Positions 1 to 8,951 of a stretch of DNA of 64,000 nt are shown piece after piece. How positions within the stretch are numbered: the stretch's first letter is position 1; every line of letters begins with the position of its first letter. Source of the stretch: Bacteroidia bacterium (GTDB taxonomy: Bacteria; Bacteroidota; Bacteroidia; CAILMK01; JBBDIG01); contig JBBDIG010000017.1 in assembly GCA_040880525.1 (NCBI GenBank), forward strand, positions 62,001 through 126,000, in the 5' to 3' direction. Below the pieces are notes generated by a model that saw nothing but the letters and a program-made list of their open reading frames with translations, ran no database searches and had not been told where the DNA came from. The position numbers and the translations under genes were made by a program.

Positions 1-2791
1 CCTTTTGTGTAGCGAGGAACTCAACCTGATTCATAACCTCCTGGATCAGTTCCTGAAATGGAACTTTGCTCTGCTTAAGCTGCACTTTGGCTTCCTCAAA
101 TTTCTGGACATCAAGAATATTCAGGACCAGGTTCAACATTTGGCGCCCGGCCTGGTAAATGTGCTCGGCTGTTTTGGTGGAAGGAAATTTCCGGGCGCTC
201 ACCAGCACCGCATTCAGCGGGTTTTTCAGGTCATGCACCACCATTTCCATCATGCTTTCTTTAAATTTCTGTAGCTGCTTCAGTTCCACATAAGCCTGTT
301 GTAATTCGCTGGTGCGTTCACTCACTTTCATTTCCAGCAGGCGTTTATCGCGTTGCAGCTTTATCAACCTGAACCGGAATACAAGGCTGATAAGCCCCAC
401 CAGAACCAGGAAACTGAGCAGGTAAAACCACCACGTCTGCCAGAACGGAGGATGGATCGTGAAGGTCAGCGCCTCAGGTAATTCATTCCAGATCCCATCA
501 TTATTCATTGCCTTCACCTTGAAGATATAGTTGCCGGGCGGAATATTCGGATACGTGGCAAAATTCTCTTTTACCGGAGGTGACCACTCTTCTTCAAGGC
601 CTTCCAGCTTATACCGGAATCTTACTTTTTCCGGAATATGGAAGCTAAGCCCGTCAAACAAAAACGTGAAGTGATTCTGTCCGTGCTTAAATTCTTCCTG
701 TTTACCTATATCATAAGGCTTCCTGTGTACTAAAACCTGGTTTATCTTAATTTGTGGAACGGCCAGATTTGTTCTGTCTTCAGAGGGGTCATATTTTATC
801 AGCCCCTTGATGGTCCCGATCCATACATTATTCCTGCTGTCCCTGTAAATAGCGTTTTGATTGCACTCCAGGCCAATAAAGCCTTCGGCCCGCCCGAATT
901 GTTTGATCTCCGGCTCTGCGGTATTCAGGCTTTTATAGGTGATTTTATTAATTCCGCGATTGGTCCCAGCTATCAGGTACTTACCATCTTCAATGAAGAT
1001 CAGTGAAATCACGGAATTATCTGTAAGGCCTTCTTCCGTAGTGATGTGCCTGATTTTTGGCAGGTTGCCATTTCTCAGTTTGGTGATCTCCTTTTGCGGA
1101 ATGAGATTAATCCCACCGCCATAAGTTCCGATGAGTAGATCGCCCTCCGGATTTTCAGCCAACGTAAAGCACATATTTTGGCTGAGCCCGTTCTCTTCCG
1201 TAATCTTTATAAACGAATCAGGCTGCTGAAGAAAAGCTTTGCGAGGTGAAGTGATCAGACCTTTATTGGATGCAAACCATATATGATCTTCACGGTCAAT
1301 ATGAATGTCAAGAAACTGATGCCGCGAAAGATGCAGCCCCTGCAATTCTTTCGGTTCCTTATCTCCTTCCCCTTCCTTGCGTTTAGTAAGATCAATAAGC
1401 TGCCCCTCCCGGAAAATGGAAATGCCGGCATTCGTGGCAAACCAGATGATCCCGTCAGAATCCTCCCAAATTTTGTTGACCACGTTATTGCTGATACCTT
1501 CTTCCTCAGCCAATATCCGGGAGTGCCCGTTTTCCTTTAGCAGCAATCCCTCTCCAGTTCCTATCCATAGGCGTCTGCGGCTATCTTTGAGGATGCTCCA
1601 AACGTGCTTGGCAGGGAGTTCATCAGTGATATTCTCAACAAATTTGAGTTGGTTTCCATCTGTTTTAAACAACGTAATTCCTTCCAGCGTACCTACATAG
1701 AGGTGATCATTGTCTGCTTCAATTGCGAATACTTTGTCATTGATCAGTCCTTGATCATGACCTGTATACGAGAAACGCCCGGTGCCATATTTCATAGCAC
1801 CTCCTCCGTTAGTTCCGAGCCAGATACTTCCTTCGGAATCGCAGTGCAGTGACCATATATAGTTATTGCTTAACCCATTTTTTTCATTGAAAACTTCGAC
1901 CACGGGCGGAAGGCCAATGCTATTGCTTTTCCTGATTCGAATGGCGCCACCGCCATAGGTTCCGCCCCAGATATTGCCTTCAGCATCTTCGGCCAGCGAC
2001 ACAATGCTTTTGTGAGGCAACTCGTCATTTACCGGGAGCGGGGTGAATTCGTAATCTTTTGGATCATTAAGATCAATGACTGCCATGCCGCCACCATAGG
2101 TTCCCAACCACAGGTTATTTTGCTTATCTACATGCAGGCTTACCACCCTGTCATCCGGAAGTCCATTGGCTGTGGTGAAAGTCACAAGATCACCTGTCAG
2201 TGGATTGTATTTGCACAGTCCCTTCCATGTACCCACCCATACTTCGTTTTCATTTACAGGAAGAACCGTATACGCCCGGTCAGTCGGGAAACCTTGCTGT
2301 TCATCAAGCACTTTGAAGGTATCATTTGAATAGACCACGAGCCCTGAACCGTTCGTAGCGATATATACATGGTTTTTGTCGCCATTAATATCGAATATGA
2401 AATCTTTCGGAAACCGCTTATTGGCAGTATTCAAAATTTCGGTGTAAAACGTATCGCGAAATTCTCCTCCACGGGAAAGAATGGTGATCCCTCCGCCATA
2501 GGTTCCGGCCCATATCCTCCCACGATGATCCTCATACACCGCTCTTACCTGGTTTCCGCTCAGTCCTTCTTTTACCGTGTAGCTGCTGAATTCCTTGCCG
2601 TTGAACCGGTTCAGTCCGCCATAAGTCGCAAACCACAAGTACCCGTCCCGGTCCTGCATTATATCCAGTACCTGGCTCTGCTCCAGCCCTTCTTCTACCG
2701 AGTAGTTCCTGAAATTATGTACCTGCGCAACTGCACTAAATGAGAAAATTACAATGGCAAGCGTCAGAAATCCTGATTTCACGTGTACCAT
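1..2791 (-). CDS. Two-propeller (HTCS-like) sensor histidine kinase, 3' end outside window
   Basis: The frame is open from ATG at 2791 to base 1, giving 930 residues with no stop, so the C-terminus lies beyond the window. A signal peptide (about 1-23, ending VAQ) is followed by about 14 repeats of the Reg_prop type, such as YLWFATYGGLNRF, NLWLGTYGGGMAV and NVWIGTIKGLIKY. These fit two seven-bladed periplasmic propellers. Next come a Y_Y_Y-type domain (SFHIPEKVRFRYKLEGLEEE), a membrane segment near 783-807, a coiled linker and a HisKA box, VVHDLKNPLNAVL, with the likely phospho-acceptor at His853. This is the architecture of Bacteroidota hybrid two-component or large sensor kinases. Whether a receiver and AraC domain follow cannot be seen. 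The start abuts the stop of the TPR gene, so the two are probably co-translated. The ligand is unknown; the neighbouring genes are surface proteins rather than SusCD or glycosidases. Confidence 0.9.
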   Translation of the reverse strand, partial: MVHVKSGFLTLAIVIFSFSAVAQVHNFRNYSVEEGLEQSQVLDIMQDRDGYLWFATYGGLNRFNGKEFSSYTVKEGLSGNQVRAVYEDHRGRIWAGTYGGGITILSRGGEFRDTFYTEILNTANKRFPKDFIFDINGDKNHVYIATNGSGLVVYSNDTFKVLDEQQGFPTDRAYTVLPVNENEVWVGTWKGLCKYNPLTGDLVTFTTANGLPDDRVVSLHVDKQNNLWLGTYGGGMAVIDLNDPKDYEFTPLPVNDELPHKSIVSLAEDAEGNIWGGTYGGGAIRIRKSNSIGLPPVVEVFNEKNGLSNNYIWSLHCDSEGSIWLGTNGGGAMKYGTGRFSYTGHDQGLINDKVFAIEADNDHLYVGTLEGITLFKTDGNQLKFVENITDELPAKHVWSILKDSRRRLWIGTGEGLLLKENGHSRILAEEEGISNNVVNKIWEDSDGIIWFATNAGISIFREGQLIDLTKRKEGEGDKEPKELQGLHLSRHQFLDIHIDREDHIWFASNKGLITSPRKAFLQQPDSFIKITEENGLSQNMCFTLAENPEGDLLIGTYGGGINLIPQKEITKLRNGNLPKIRHITTEEGLTDNSVISLIFIEDGKYLIAGTNRGINKITYKSLNTAEPEIKQFGRAEGFIGLECNQNAIYRDSRNNVWIGTIKGLIKYDPSEDRTNLAVPQIKINQVLVHRKPYDIGKQEEFKHGQNHFTFLFDGLSFHIPEKVRFRYKLEGLEEEWSPPVKENFATYPNIPPGNYIFKVKAMNNDGIWNELPEALTFTIHPPFWQTWWFYLLSFLVLVGLISLVFRFRLIKLQRDKRLLEMKVSERTSELQQAYVELKQLQKFKESMMEMVVHDLKNPLNAVLVSARKFPSTKTAEHIYQAGRQMLNLVLNILDVQKFEEAKVQLKQSKVPFQELIQEVMNQVEFLATQK

Positions 2792-3496
2792 TTAAAACAA
2801 GCTGAATTTTGTTGAAGCTAGATTTCCGTTTGCGAGGGTAAAATCTGGTGCTATTTCCAGCGCCTTTATAAAGTATTGTTTGCTTTCTTTCCGGTTGCGC
2901 TGGTTCAGTAATGCATGGCCTTTCAGGTTGAATGCAGCAGCTTTGACCGGCACCTGCTGACGAACTATCTCTCCGTCCCTGCCGGTAAAGGAAATGCTCA
3001 CTGTCTTTGATTCAGCCGCCTTGCTGCTGGTGATCTTTTCTATGGATTGCGTAAAGGCCTCCAACTGATTTAGCAGCAGTTGCACCTGTGCCATTTCATA
3101 CAGATATAGCACTTCACTGGTATTTTGATACAACATTTCGAAATGATACAACGCCAGCGAATTAAAGCCAAGTTGCTTATTGGAATAGGCAAGGATCTCT
3201 GTTGATGCGTTGTCCTCGAAATTGTATGTTTTAAACTTTTGCGCCAGTTTCACACATTGGTTATAATCACCATTCTGATAGCACAGTTTCAGGAGCGCTG
3301 CGAAATAAGGCTGCCGGGGCGTCAGCGCCAGTAACTGGATGAGCTGAATTTTAGCGGCTTCATAGTCCTCCATCTCTGCTGCAAGTTGATAGCCTTTGAT
3401 GAGGTGCTGAACACTTGCTTCGGAAGTCGGCTGTGCACAGAGCAATGAATTCCCGCAAAGCAGGAGGAGAAGGACATAGGTTTTGATGAAATACAT
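2792..3496 (-). CDS. Secreted/periplasmic TPR protein
   Basis: The 234-residue product has a hydrophobic signal peptide (about 1-21, ending LLCAQ) and then helical repeats. TPR-like units are seen in the first third (DYEAAKIQLIQLLALTPRQP, DYNQCVKLAQKF) and a clear terminal unit lies near 195-225 (RKESKQYFIKALEIAPDF). No enzymatic motif is seen, so it is probably a protein-interaction adaptor at the periplasmic face. It sits 14 bp after the T9SS cargo gene, and its stop is immediately followed by the sensor kinase ATG. This suggests one transcript and possibly coupling between a surface structure and the kinase. The exact role is unknown. Confidence 0.8.
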   Translation of the reverse strand: MYFIKTYVLLLLLCGNSLLCAQPTSEASVQHLIKGYQLAAEMEDYEAAKIQLIQLLALTPRQPYFAALLKLCYQNGDYNQCVKLAQKFKTYNFEDNASTEILAYSNKQLGFNSLALYHFEMLYQNTSEVLYLYEMAQVQLLLNQLEAFTQSIEKITSSKAAESKTVSISFTGRDGEIVRQQVPVKAAAFNLKGHALLNQRNRKESKQYFIKALEIAPDFTLANGNLASTKFSLF

Positions 3497-3510
3497 GGAT
3501 AGGAGAAAAT

Positions 3511-4914
3511 TTAGTGGACAACAAGTTTGCAGGAGAACTGAGAGACTGACGATGTCACATTTATGAAGAGAAGTTCACCGGGAGCGGCATTTAGTCTTTT
3601 CATATCTATTTCAACGAGGGCCGTTGCAACGGAAGCTTCATGCAGAATTACCTTTCCCTGGCTGTTGAAAATGGTGATAACAGCCGCATCTTCAGCAGGC
3701 AACTGCAGGTACAGCCGTTGCGCATCGTGCGAAATGGGATTGGGATAAATTGAAAAAGCCTGAGACAGATCATTGCCAAAGTGAATACTTATAATATCCG
3801 AATAGGTTCCGTGTCCGGAACTATCCTTTTGCAGGAGACGATAATAATTTATACCGGCCAATGGCGAAACATCCATGTATTCATAAGTGCTGGTATGGTG
3901 TGCAGTACCCTTTCCTTTCATTGTTCCGATTTCTGAAAACTGCACTCCGTCAGCCGATCGCTGAATAATGAAATGATCATTGTTGTGTTCTGAAGCCGTT
4001 TGCCATTCAAGCCTTACCGCCTGTTTCAGCTTTTCTCCGCTGAAAGACAGCAACTCCACAGGCAACGGAGCGGAGGCTGAAGTACTAGTGAAACCGTAAT
4101 AGTAAAGAGAAGTCCGATCCGTGAACTCCATTGTATTTGTGCTGGTGTTCAGCGTAGCCGGAATTTTTGCCCAACCCGTACTGCCACTCGTGGATTCGTG
4201 CAACTCCAGCAGATTTTCGTCCCCTTCAATTTCGCTGTCAAAATAATGCAAAATGACATCAGCCTCAAGCGCGCTGTTCACCTCTGGAGTTATTTGTACA
4301 ATTCTCTCGGCCAGACCTGTGGTGGTATAGTGCCGGATAAAGTCCACAGCACCCGGATTGGTTTGCCCTTTAAAGTTTACGTCAATGCCCAGTCCGCCCA
4401 CATTTATGTAGGATTGTTCATTTACGAAATGTTGGTTACCGAGGTAAATGAATCCGCTGTCTCCATATATCCTTCTGGTCTCGGCTTCGCCTGTCAGCAG
4501 TCCGGTGGAATCAAGGCTGATGGAATAGCCATTGATGTTCAGCATACCGTTGATCAACCTAAGTGTATCCTTTACCACGATGTGTGTTGTGAGCATGACG
4601 CTGTCCGGGACATTGATCTCCAGGTTGCTAAATGTAATGGAGTTGCTTCCGCCTATTATAGCAAGGTCAGGGGAGTACACCACTGTATTTCCGTCCAGGT
4701 CAGCACTACCTTCATTGGTTACGGAACCCTCAATCGTCCAGTCACCTTCACCGGTTATCGTTCCTTCATTGGACAGTCCTGATACTTTAATATCAGAGGT
4801 TTCCCCCGCAGTAAATACACCCATGTTAGTCATTTCCTGACCATGAGTTGCCGTGAAGGCAAACCATGAGCAAAGGATGATACAGGTTTTTATAATTAAT
4901 TTAATTGCTTCCAT
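3511..4914 (-). CDS. Secreted protein with T9SS C-terminal sorting domain
   Basis: The 467-residue product has a signal peptide (about 1-25, ending THGQ). A beta-rich N-terminal part carries repeated short motifs with spaced Asn/Gly (SNEGTITGEG, SVTNEGSADLDG) and reads like a passenger or adhesin stalk. The last roughly 80 residues form a type-A T9SS sorting domain, starting SIYPNPISHDAQ and ending CKLVVH. The protein is therefore expected to cross the outer membrane by T9SS and be attached to the cell surface. Its start overlaps the upstream fibre-like gene by 19 bp, indicating translational coupling. No catalytic motif was recognised. Confidence 0.85.
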   Translation of the reverse strand: MEAIKLIIKTCIILCSWFAFTATHGQEMTNMGVFTAGETSDIKVSGLSNEGTITGEGDWTIEGSVTNEGSADLDGNTVVYSPDLAIIGGSNSITFSNLEINVPDSVMLTTHIVVKDTLRLINGMLNINGYSISLDSTGLLTGEAETRRIYGDSGFIYLGNQHFVNEQSYINVGGLGIDVNFKGQTNPGAVDFIRHYTTTGLAERIVQITPEVNSALEADVILHYFDSEIEGDENLLELHESTSGSTGWAKIPATLNTSTNTMEFTDRTSLYYYGFTSTSASAPLPVELLSFSGEKLKQAVRLEWQTASEHNNDHFIIQRSADGVQFSEIGTMKGKGTAHHTSTYEYMDVSPLAGINYYRLLQKDSSGHGTYSDIISIHFGNDLSQAFSIYPNPISHDAQRLYLQLPAEDAAVITIFNSQGKVILHEASVATALVEIDMKRLNAAPGELLFINVTSSVSQFSCKLVVH

Positions 4915-5720
4915 ATCAGTCCATTATGAATATACAAGAGATTTAAAGTAGTATCAAAAAGGAGCTCTCCTTTTTTAGGATTGAGGTATAACAGGATTTG
5001 CGTACTGCTAAGTCTTGGTACAATCATAGGCTCGCTTGAATTACTGAGGTCCAGAATGCCCTGGGGGCTGGATGTATTAATGCCGATTTCATCATCTTCT
5101 GAATCCACGTAAAAGACACCATTGTCAACATCCAGGTCTGCGTTTACAATATCCAAAGCTGAAGTATTGGTAAAGTTATCCAAGATGATCCTATCCGTAA
5201 GTTGCCCGCTGCTATCCTGCGTTTGGAAGATCATGGATTCGTTGCTGCTGCCGGATTCCAGGGAAATTTCCATGTCGGAGGCTGAAGTGGTTTTAAGAGC
5301 ATTGAACCGGTTAGTACCGGCAGAATCAAATTCAAATACCAATACAGGGGGATTGGCATCATTCCACACCTGAAGCCTGGATCCGGAAACTGAAAAAGAA
5401 AACTTGTCGGTACTATTGCCAATGCTGAACAGTTTATCTGGCAGGGTCCCGATCCCCACTCCTCCCTGAGACTGGAGGATTATATTTCCATTGTTGTTGC
5501 CTGCGGTTGTCAGAACGAGACCACCTGAAGTATCCACACCGAAGGTAGCAGAGTCCTGTCCGCTGGCTGAAGCAATCGTAAGTTGCGGGAATTGTGCATC
5601 AACTATATGCAACGGACTCTTCGGATTAGTGGTCCCAATTCCTGTTTGGGCATAGATGCTTACCAATGCGCAACAAAATATTGCACTAAGCGAGACAAAT
5701 ATTTTAGAATAGTAATTCAT
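4896..5720 (-). CDS. Tail-fibre-like surface protein, copy 2
   Basis: The 274-residue product has a signal peptide ending about residue 24 (SIYAQ), followed at once by the Bacteroidota fibre signature TGIGTTNPKSPLHI. The middle is low-complexity beta sequence. A second fibre motif (IGINTSSPQGILDL) precedes a C-terminal head-like module (KGELLFDTTLNLLYIHNG..W). It is a clear paralogue of the gene just upstream, with the same motifs in the same order (RLQVWNDANPPVLVFE versus RLQIWNDANPPVLVFE). It lies 8 bp from that gene and overlaps the following T9SS cargo gene. It probably forms an extracellular trimeric fibre, but this is inferred from family likeness only. No T9SS sorting domain is visible. 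Confidence 0.8.
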   Translation of the reverse strand: MNYYSKIFVSLSAIFCCALVSIYAQTGIGTTNPKSPLHIVDAQFPQLTIASASGQDSATFGVDTSGGLVLTTAGNNNGNIILQSQGGVGIGTLPDKLFSIGNSTDKFSFSVSGSRLQVWNDANPPVLVFEFDSAGTNRFNALKTTSASDMEISLESGSSNESMIFQTQDSSGQLTDRIILDNFTNTSALDIVNADLDVDNGVFYVDSEDDEIGINTSSPQGILDLSNSSEPMIVPRLSSTQILLYLNPKKGELLFDTTLNLLYIHNGLIWKQLN

Positions 5721-5728
5721 ATTCTTAA

Positions 5729-6550
5729 TTAATCAAGTTGTTTCCAGGTAGATCCATCGTATAGATAAAGGTGATCATCGGTCACATCATACACTATTGA
5801 TCCTTCCTGAGGATTTGAATAACCGGTTCGCTGGACGGTGCTCATCCTGGGCATCAGGATTCCGCTTGTAGTGCTGCGAACATCCAGTACCGACTTAGGA
5901 TCGTCCGTTCCGATACCTATACGATCGTTATCAGAATCCACATAGAAAACGCCATTGTCCACATCAAGGTCAGCATTTACAATATCTACTTTGGCCTGGT
6001 CCTCATAGTTGCTTATGATCATACGGTCCGTTTCGGAACCGGATCCATCCTGCGTTTGCAGCCGAATGCTCTCATTGGGGCTGCCTGATTCGAGGGAGAA
6101 GTTCATGTCTTGCTGGCTCGTGCTCGTTAATCCACCATTGGTATCAAGGCCTGCTGAGTCAATTTCAAAAACCAGCACGGGAGGATTGGCATCGTTCCAA
6201 ATCTGGAGCCTGGAGCCGTCTACATTAAAAGAGAAGCGGTCGGTATCATTACCCAGTGAAAGCAGCATTTGCAATTCCGGAATAGTACCGATACCGACAG
6301 CACCTTTTGGCCGGAAAATTATATTTCCGGTATTGATGCCCTTTGTTTCGATATTCAAATCGCCCACACCGTTTACGCCAAACAGGGATGAATCCACGCC
6401 CGGGGCAGAAGTGATCACAAGCTGTGGGAAAATGCTATCTACTATATGAAGAGCAGATTGCGGGTCCGTGGTTCCGATACCCACTTGCGCATGTACCCCA
6501 CTTGTGAACATCAGGCAGAGGAACAATATATATTTTGAAGTATCTTTCAT
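5729..6550 (-). CDS. Tail-fibre-like surface protein, copy 1
   Basis: The 273-residue product is the first gene of the five-gene minus-strand run. A signal peptide (about 1-21, ending GVHAQ) is followed by VGIGTTDPQSALHI, then a beta-rich centre, the motif DNDRIGIGTDDPKSVLDV, and a C-terminal module ending YDVTDDHLYLYDGSTWKQLD. That ending is typical of Bacteroidota fibre or tail-collar-like proteins. Roughly half its positions match copy 2, and the blocks around the central IWNDANPPVLVFE and DIVNADLDVDNGVFYVDS are almost identical, so this is a tandem duplication. Export by Sec is predicted; how it reaches the surface is not shown. Confidence 0.8.
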   Translation of the reverse strand: MKDTSKYILFLCLMFTSGVHAQVGIGTTDPQSALHIVDSIFPQLVITSAPGVDSSLFGVNGVGDLNIETKGINTGNIIFRPKGAVGIGTIPELQMLLSLGNDTDRFSFNVDGSRLQIWNDANPPVLVFEIDSAGLDTNGGLTSTSQQDMNFSLESGSPNESIRLQTQDGSGSETDRMIISNYEDQAKVDIVNADLDVDNGVFYVDSDNDRIGIGTDDPKSVLDVRSTTSGILMPRMSTVQRTGYSNPQEGSIVYDVTDDHLYLYDGSTWKQLD

Positions 6551-6936
6551 TGCACTGCGTATTTATCCGGTATTTTAAGGAGCTGTAAAATTATATCGAA
6601 AGGAAACCCGGAAATAGTAAATAGCTACATAAATATAACACGTGAAAGATTGCACAGGGCGAAAACATAAAGTGCGACCTCAATTAATAGTCCGGCTTAT
6701 GCGCTCAGCAGTGGTTTCTGAGCACAAAATTCTTTTACTGAAGCAGATAAAATGATTGGATAAAACCCTGGCGGGAATCACAAAAAAGATATTTTTCAAA
6801 CTCCCTGGCGGCCTTTTGTCTTCGTAAAAGCCAGAAACCTTACAGCGGTTTGAATTCAGGCTATCGGTATGTCCAGGCCAAAAACACCATAACAGTTCCT
6901 GATTTTCTGACATGCTCCTGTCAGCTCATAATGTTT
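6551..6936. other. Intergenic region without a supported gene
   Basis: This is 386 bp between the surface-protein operon and the 3' end of lipB, both on the minus strand. The operon promoter should lie here. Near-matches to the TAnnTTTG box exist (for example TATGTTTT), but none has a convincing TTG partner. A short perfect hairpin, CTGACA/TGTCAG, at about 6909-6926 lies just past lipB but has no U-tract. The longest minus frame here has no family-like features. Confidence 0.5.
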
Positions 6937-7650
6937 TTAAACGGCCGGTTCGCTGATCAGCTCAGCATGGAACAGATTCGCAAAATGGTGCTTCACCACA
7001 GCTTTTACCTCAGCCATATTGAGAGGTTTGCCTAGTTCCTTCGCCATAGAAGTGACATCCTTATCCTTGATGCCGCAGGGAATAATATGATTAAAATAGC
7101 TTAAGTCCGTATTAATATTAAAAGCCCAGCCATGCATAGTAATCCAGCGGCTGCATCGTACACCTATCGCGCAAATTTTTCGTGCATGGAATTCATCATC
7201 CGGTTCCAGCCACACACCCGTGTAGCCTGGGTATCGCCCCGCCACTATACCGTATTCAGCCAGGGTAAGGATCATCGTTTCTTCCAGAAGCCGGAGATAC
7301 TTATGTATATCAGTAAAAAAATTTTCCAGGTCCATCACCGGGTAGCCTACAAGCTGTCCCGGCCCATGAAAAGTTATATCGCCACCCCTGTTAATCTTAA
7401 AAAATTCAACACCCTTTTCTTTCTGTTGCTCTTCGTTTAATAATACATTATTAATATCTCCACTTTTTCCCAGAGTATAAACCGGAGGATGCTCACAAAA
7501 AAGTAAATAGTTTTTCGTTAGCTTTTCATATCCTGGTGTATTTCTATTCTGAATTTTTTGATCAACTATATTTTTAAAATAATATTCCTGAAGATCCCAT
7601 GCTTCTTTATACCGGATTTTTTCTAAATCCCTGAAAATAATTTTATTCAT
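6937..7650 (-). CDS. lipB: Octanoyltransferase LipB
   Basis: LipB moves the octanoyl group from octanoyl-ACP to the lipoyl domains of 2-oxoacid dehydrogenases and GcvH, the first step of endogenous lipoate synthesis. The 237-residue product contains the family core GGDITFHGPGQLVGYP (about 89-104), the catalytic Lys in RKICAIG (Lys158) and the catalytic Cys in HIIPCGIKDKDVT (Cys192). The ATG at 7650 is preferred because the product then begins at the normal family start; an ATG at 7716 would add 22 atypical residues. The sequence just upstream reads AAATTTGCACT directly before the ATG, so the transcript may have almost no leader. It is divergent from the Snf2 genes. Confidence 0.95.
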   Translation of the reverse strand: MNKIIFRDLEKIRYKEAWDLQEYYFKNIVDQKIQNRNTPGYEKLTKNYLLFCEHPPVYTLGKSGDINNVLLNEEQQKEKGVEFFKINRGGDITFHGPGQLVGYPVMDLENFFTDIHKYLRLLEETMILTLAEYGIVAGRYPGYTGVWLEPDDEFHARKICAIGVRCSRWITMHGWAFNINTDLSYFNHIIPCGIKDKDVTSMAKELGKPLNMAEVKAVVKHHFANLFHAELISEPAV

Positions 7651-7810
7651 AGTGCAAATTTCGGATTTTCTGAAAAGAAGCATGATAGCCCCCGTTAACG
7701 CTGGATGCAGCTTCATGGCAGAATCTATAAGATCCTCTCGGAGTGCTATTATTTATTTGCCCCTGTTCAAAATTATACAGAAATTAGCCGGTTGAAATAA
7801 AAGGCTTCCT

Positions 7811-8893
7811 GTGATTGAAGAAGAAGAAGTAAAAACGAAAGAGCAGCATTACGAATTAATGTTTCTCTTGTTCAATGATGAAAATCTAGGTTGGCTGGCC
7901 GATCCTTATGCTGTGCTGACAGACGAAGATGGCGAACACAGCTATGATTGCCACCGGCTATATCCTAATACCGTAAGCGATTACGATATTGAAATGACGG
8001 ATTGGCATAAGGAAATCTTTGAATATTGGAGCGCCACTACCATTGCACAACTTGAACAAAAATTTGTAGTAAAAGGCAGGGGTAAACCTAAAACCCTTGA
8101 ACAAGTGCTTCTGGATAAAACCTTGAAATTGCAGGTTCGTGATTTCCTGGACCGGAAGCTGGCCCGCATGCTGGAAATGATCCACGACTACACACTTGAA
8201 GAAGGTAACCTTCAACGCGACAGACGATTTCCACAAAACCTCCTGTTTCTTCAGGAAAAGCGATCCGATAAGTTTACCAAGAATCCGCTTACTATGGCCA
8301 CCTCCAGGTTGGATGCCGTATTTAAATTTGAACGGACAGGAGATGAAATTCTCTACACCCTCACGCCAAAAACCGGGGGAAAGGAAGTGAATCTGATGCA
8401 AAAGCAAGTTTATGTAATTACTGCAGAGCCGGGTTGGATCATCATTGGAAATAAGCTCTTACGAACAGCCGGCAGCCTTACAGGAAAGAATTTTCTCCCA
8501 TTTTTAAAGACTGAAGTAATTACTATTCCTAAACGGCTTGAAAAAGATTACTTCAAAAAATTCATTTTAAAAACAATGAAAAGCAGCCAGGTAGAAGCGG
8601 AAGGTTTTGAGGTAGCTGAACAAAGTGCAAAACCAATCCCTGTGCTGAAAATGGGTGAGAATTTTCTGCAAAATTCTCCGGCTATGATCCTGACGTTCCG
8701 CTACGGTGACCAGGAATTTTATTGCCATGACAAGCGGGAAAGCCATATCAGAATGGTGGTCAGTGACAATGATGATATTAAAGTGCAGAAAACCTTGCGA
8801 GACATGAAATGGGAGAACGAACAGCAGGAAAAGCTGACGAACATTGGAATGGAATATTTAGGAGAAGGTTTTTGGCAACCTGCACTGGACTGA
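7811..8893 (+). CDS. N-terminal part of a Bacteroidota Snf2-family protein (split gene)
   Basis: The 360-residue product starts at GTG 7811 and carries no helicase motif. It resembles the N-terminal accessory region that precedes the Snf2-associated and helicase domains in Bacteroidota Snf2 proteins of about 950-1000 residues, ending with the typical segment GMEYLGEGFWQPAL. It stops at TGA 8891-8893. The helicase half starts 58 bp later in another frame, and the spacer has stops in all three frames. The sum of the two products (about 1036 residues) is near that of a single-chain relative. Either the gene has been split into two cooperating proteins or the original gene is broken. Confidence 0.65.
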   Translation: MIEEEEVKTKEQHYELMFLLFNDENLGWLADPYAVLTDEDGEHSYDCHRLYPNTVSDYDIEMTDWHKEIFEYWSATTIAQLEQKFVVKGRGKPKTLEQVLLDKTLKLQVRDFLDRKLARMLEMIHDYTLEEGNLQRDRRFPQNLLFLQEKRSDKFTKNPLTMATSRLDAVFKFERTGDEILYTLTPKTGGKEVNLMQKQVYVITAEPGWIIIGNKLLRTAGSLTGKNFLPFLKTEVITIPKRLEKDYFKKFILKTMKSSQVEAEGFEVAEQSAKPIPVLKMGENFLQNSPAMILTFRYGDQEFYCHDKRESHIRMVVSDNDDIKVQKTLRDMKWENEQQEKLTNIGMEYLGEGFWQPALD

Positions 8894-8951
8894 GGAATGA
8901 TTTGGATAATTGAAATTGCGACTGGCTCTGCCCGAAACGCTATAGAAAAGA

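Noticed and set aside
6575-6595. TAATTTTACAGC seen upstream of both the fibre gene and glutamine synthetase III, as a possible promoter box
   Set aside because: It departs from TAnnTTTG at the key G and has no TTG at a suitable distance; two occurrences are not enough.
6680-6913. 77-residue minus-strand frame in the gap between the fibre genes and lipB
   Set aside because: No family-like segments, no nearby promoter or start context, and Cys/Trp-rich random-looking composition.
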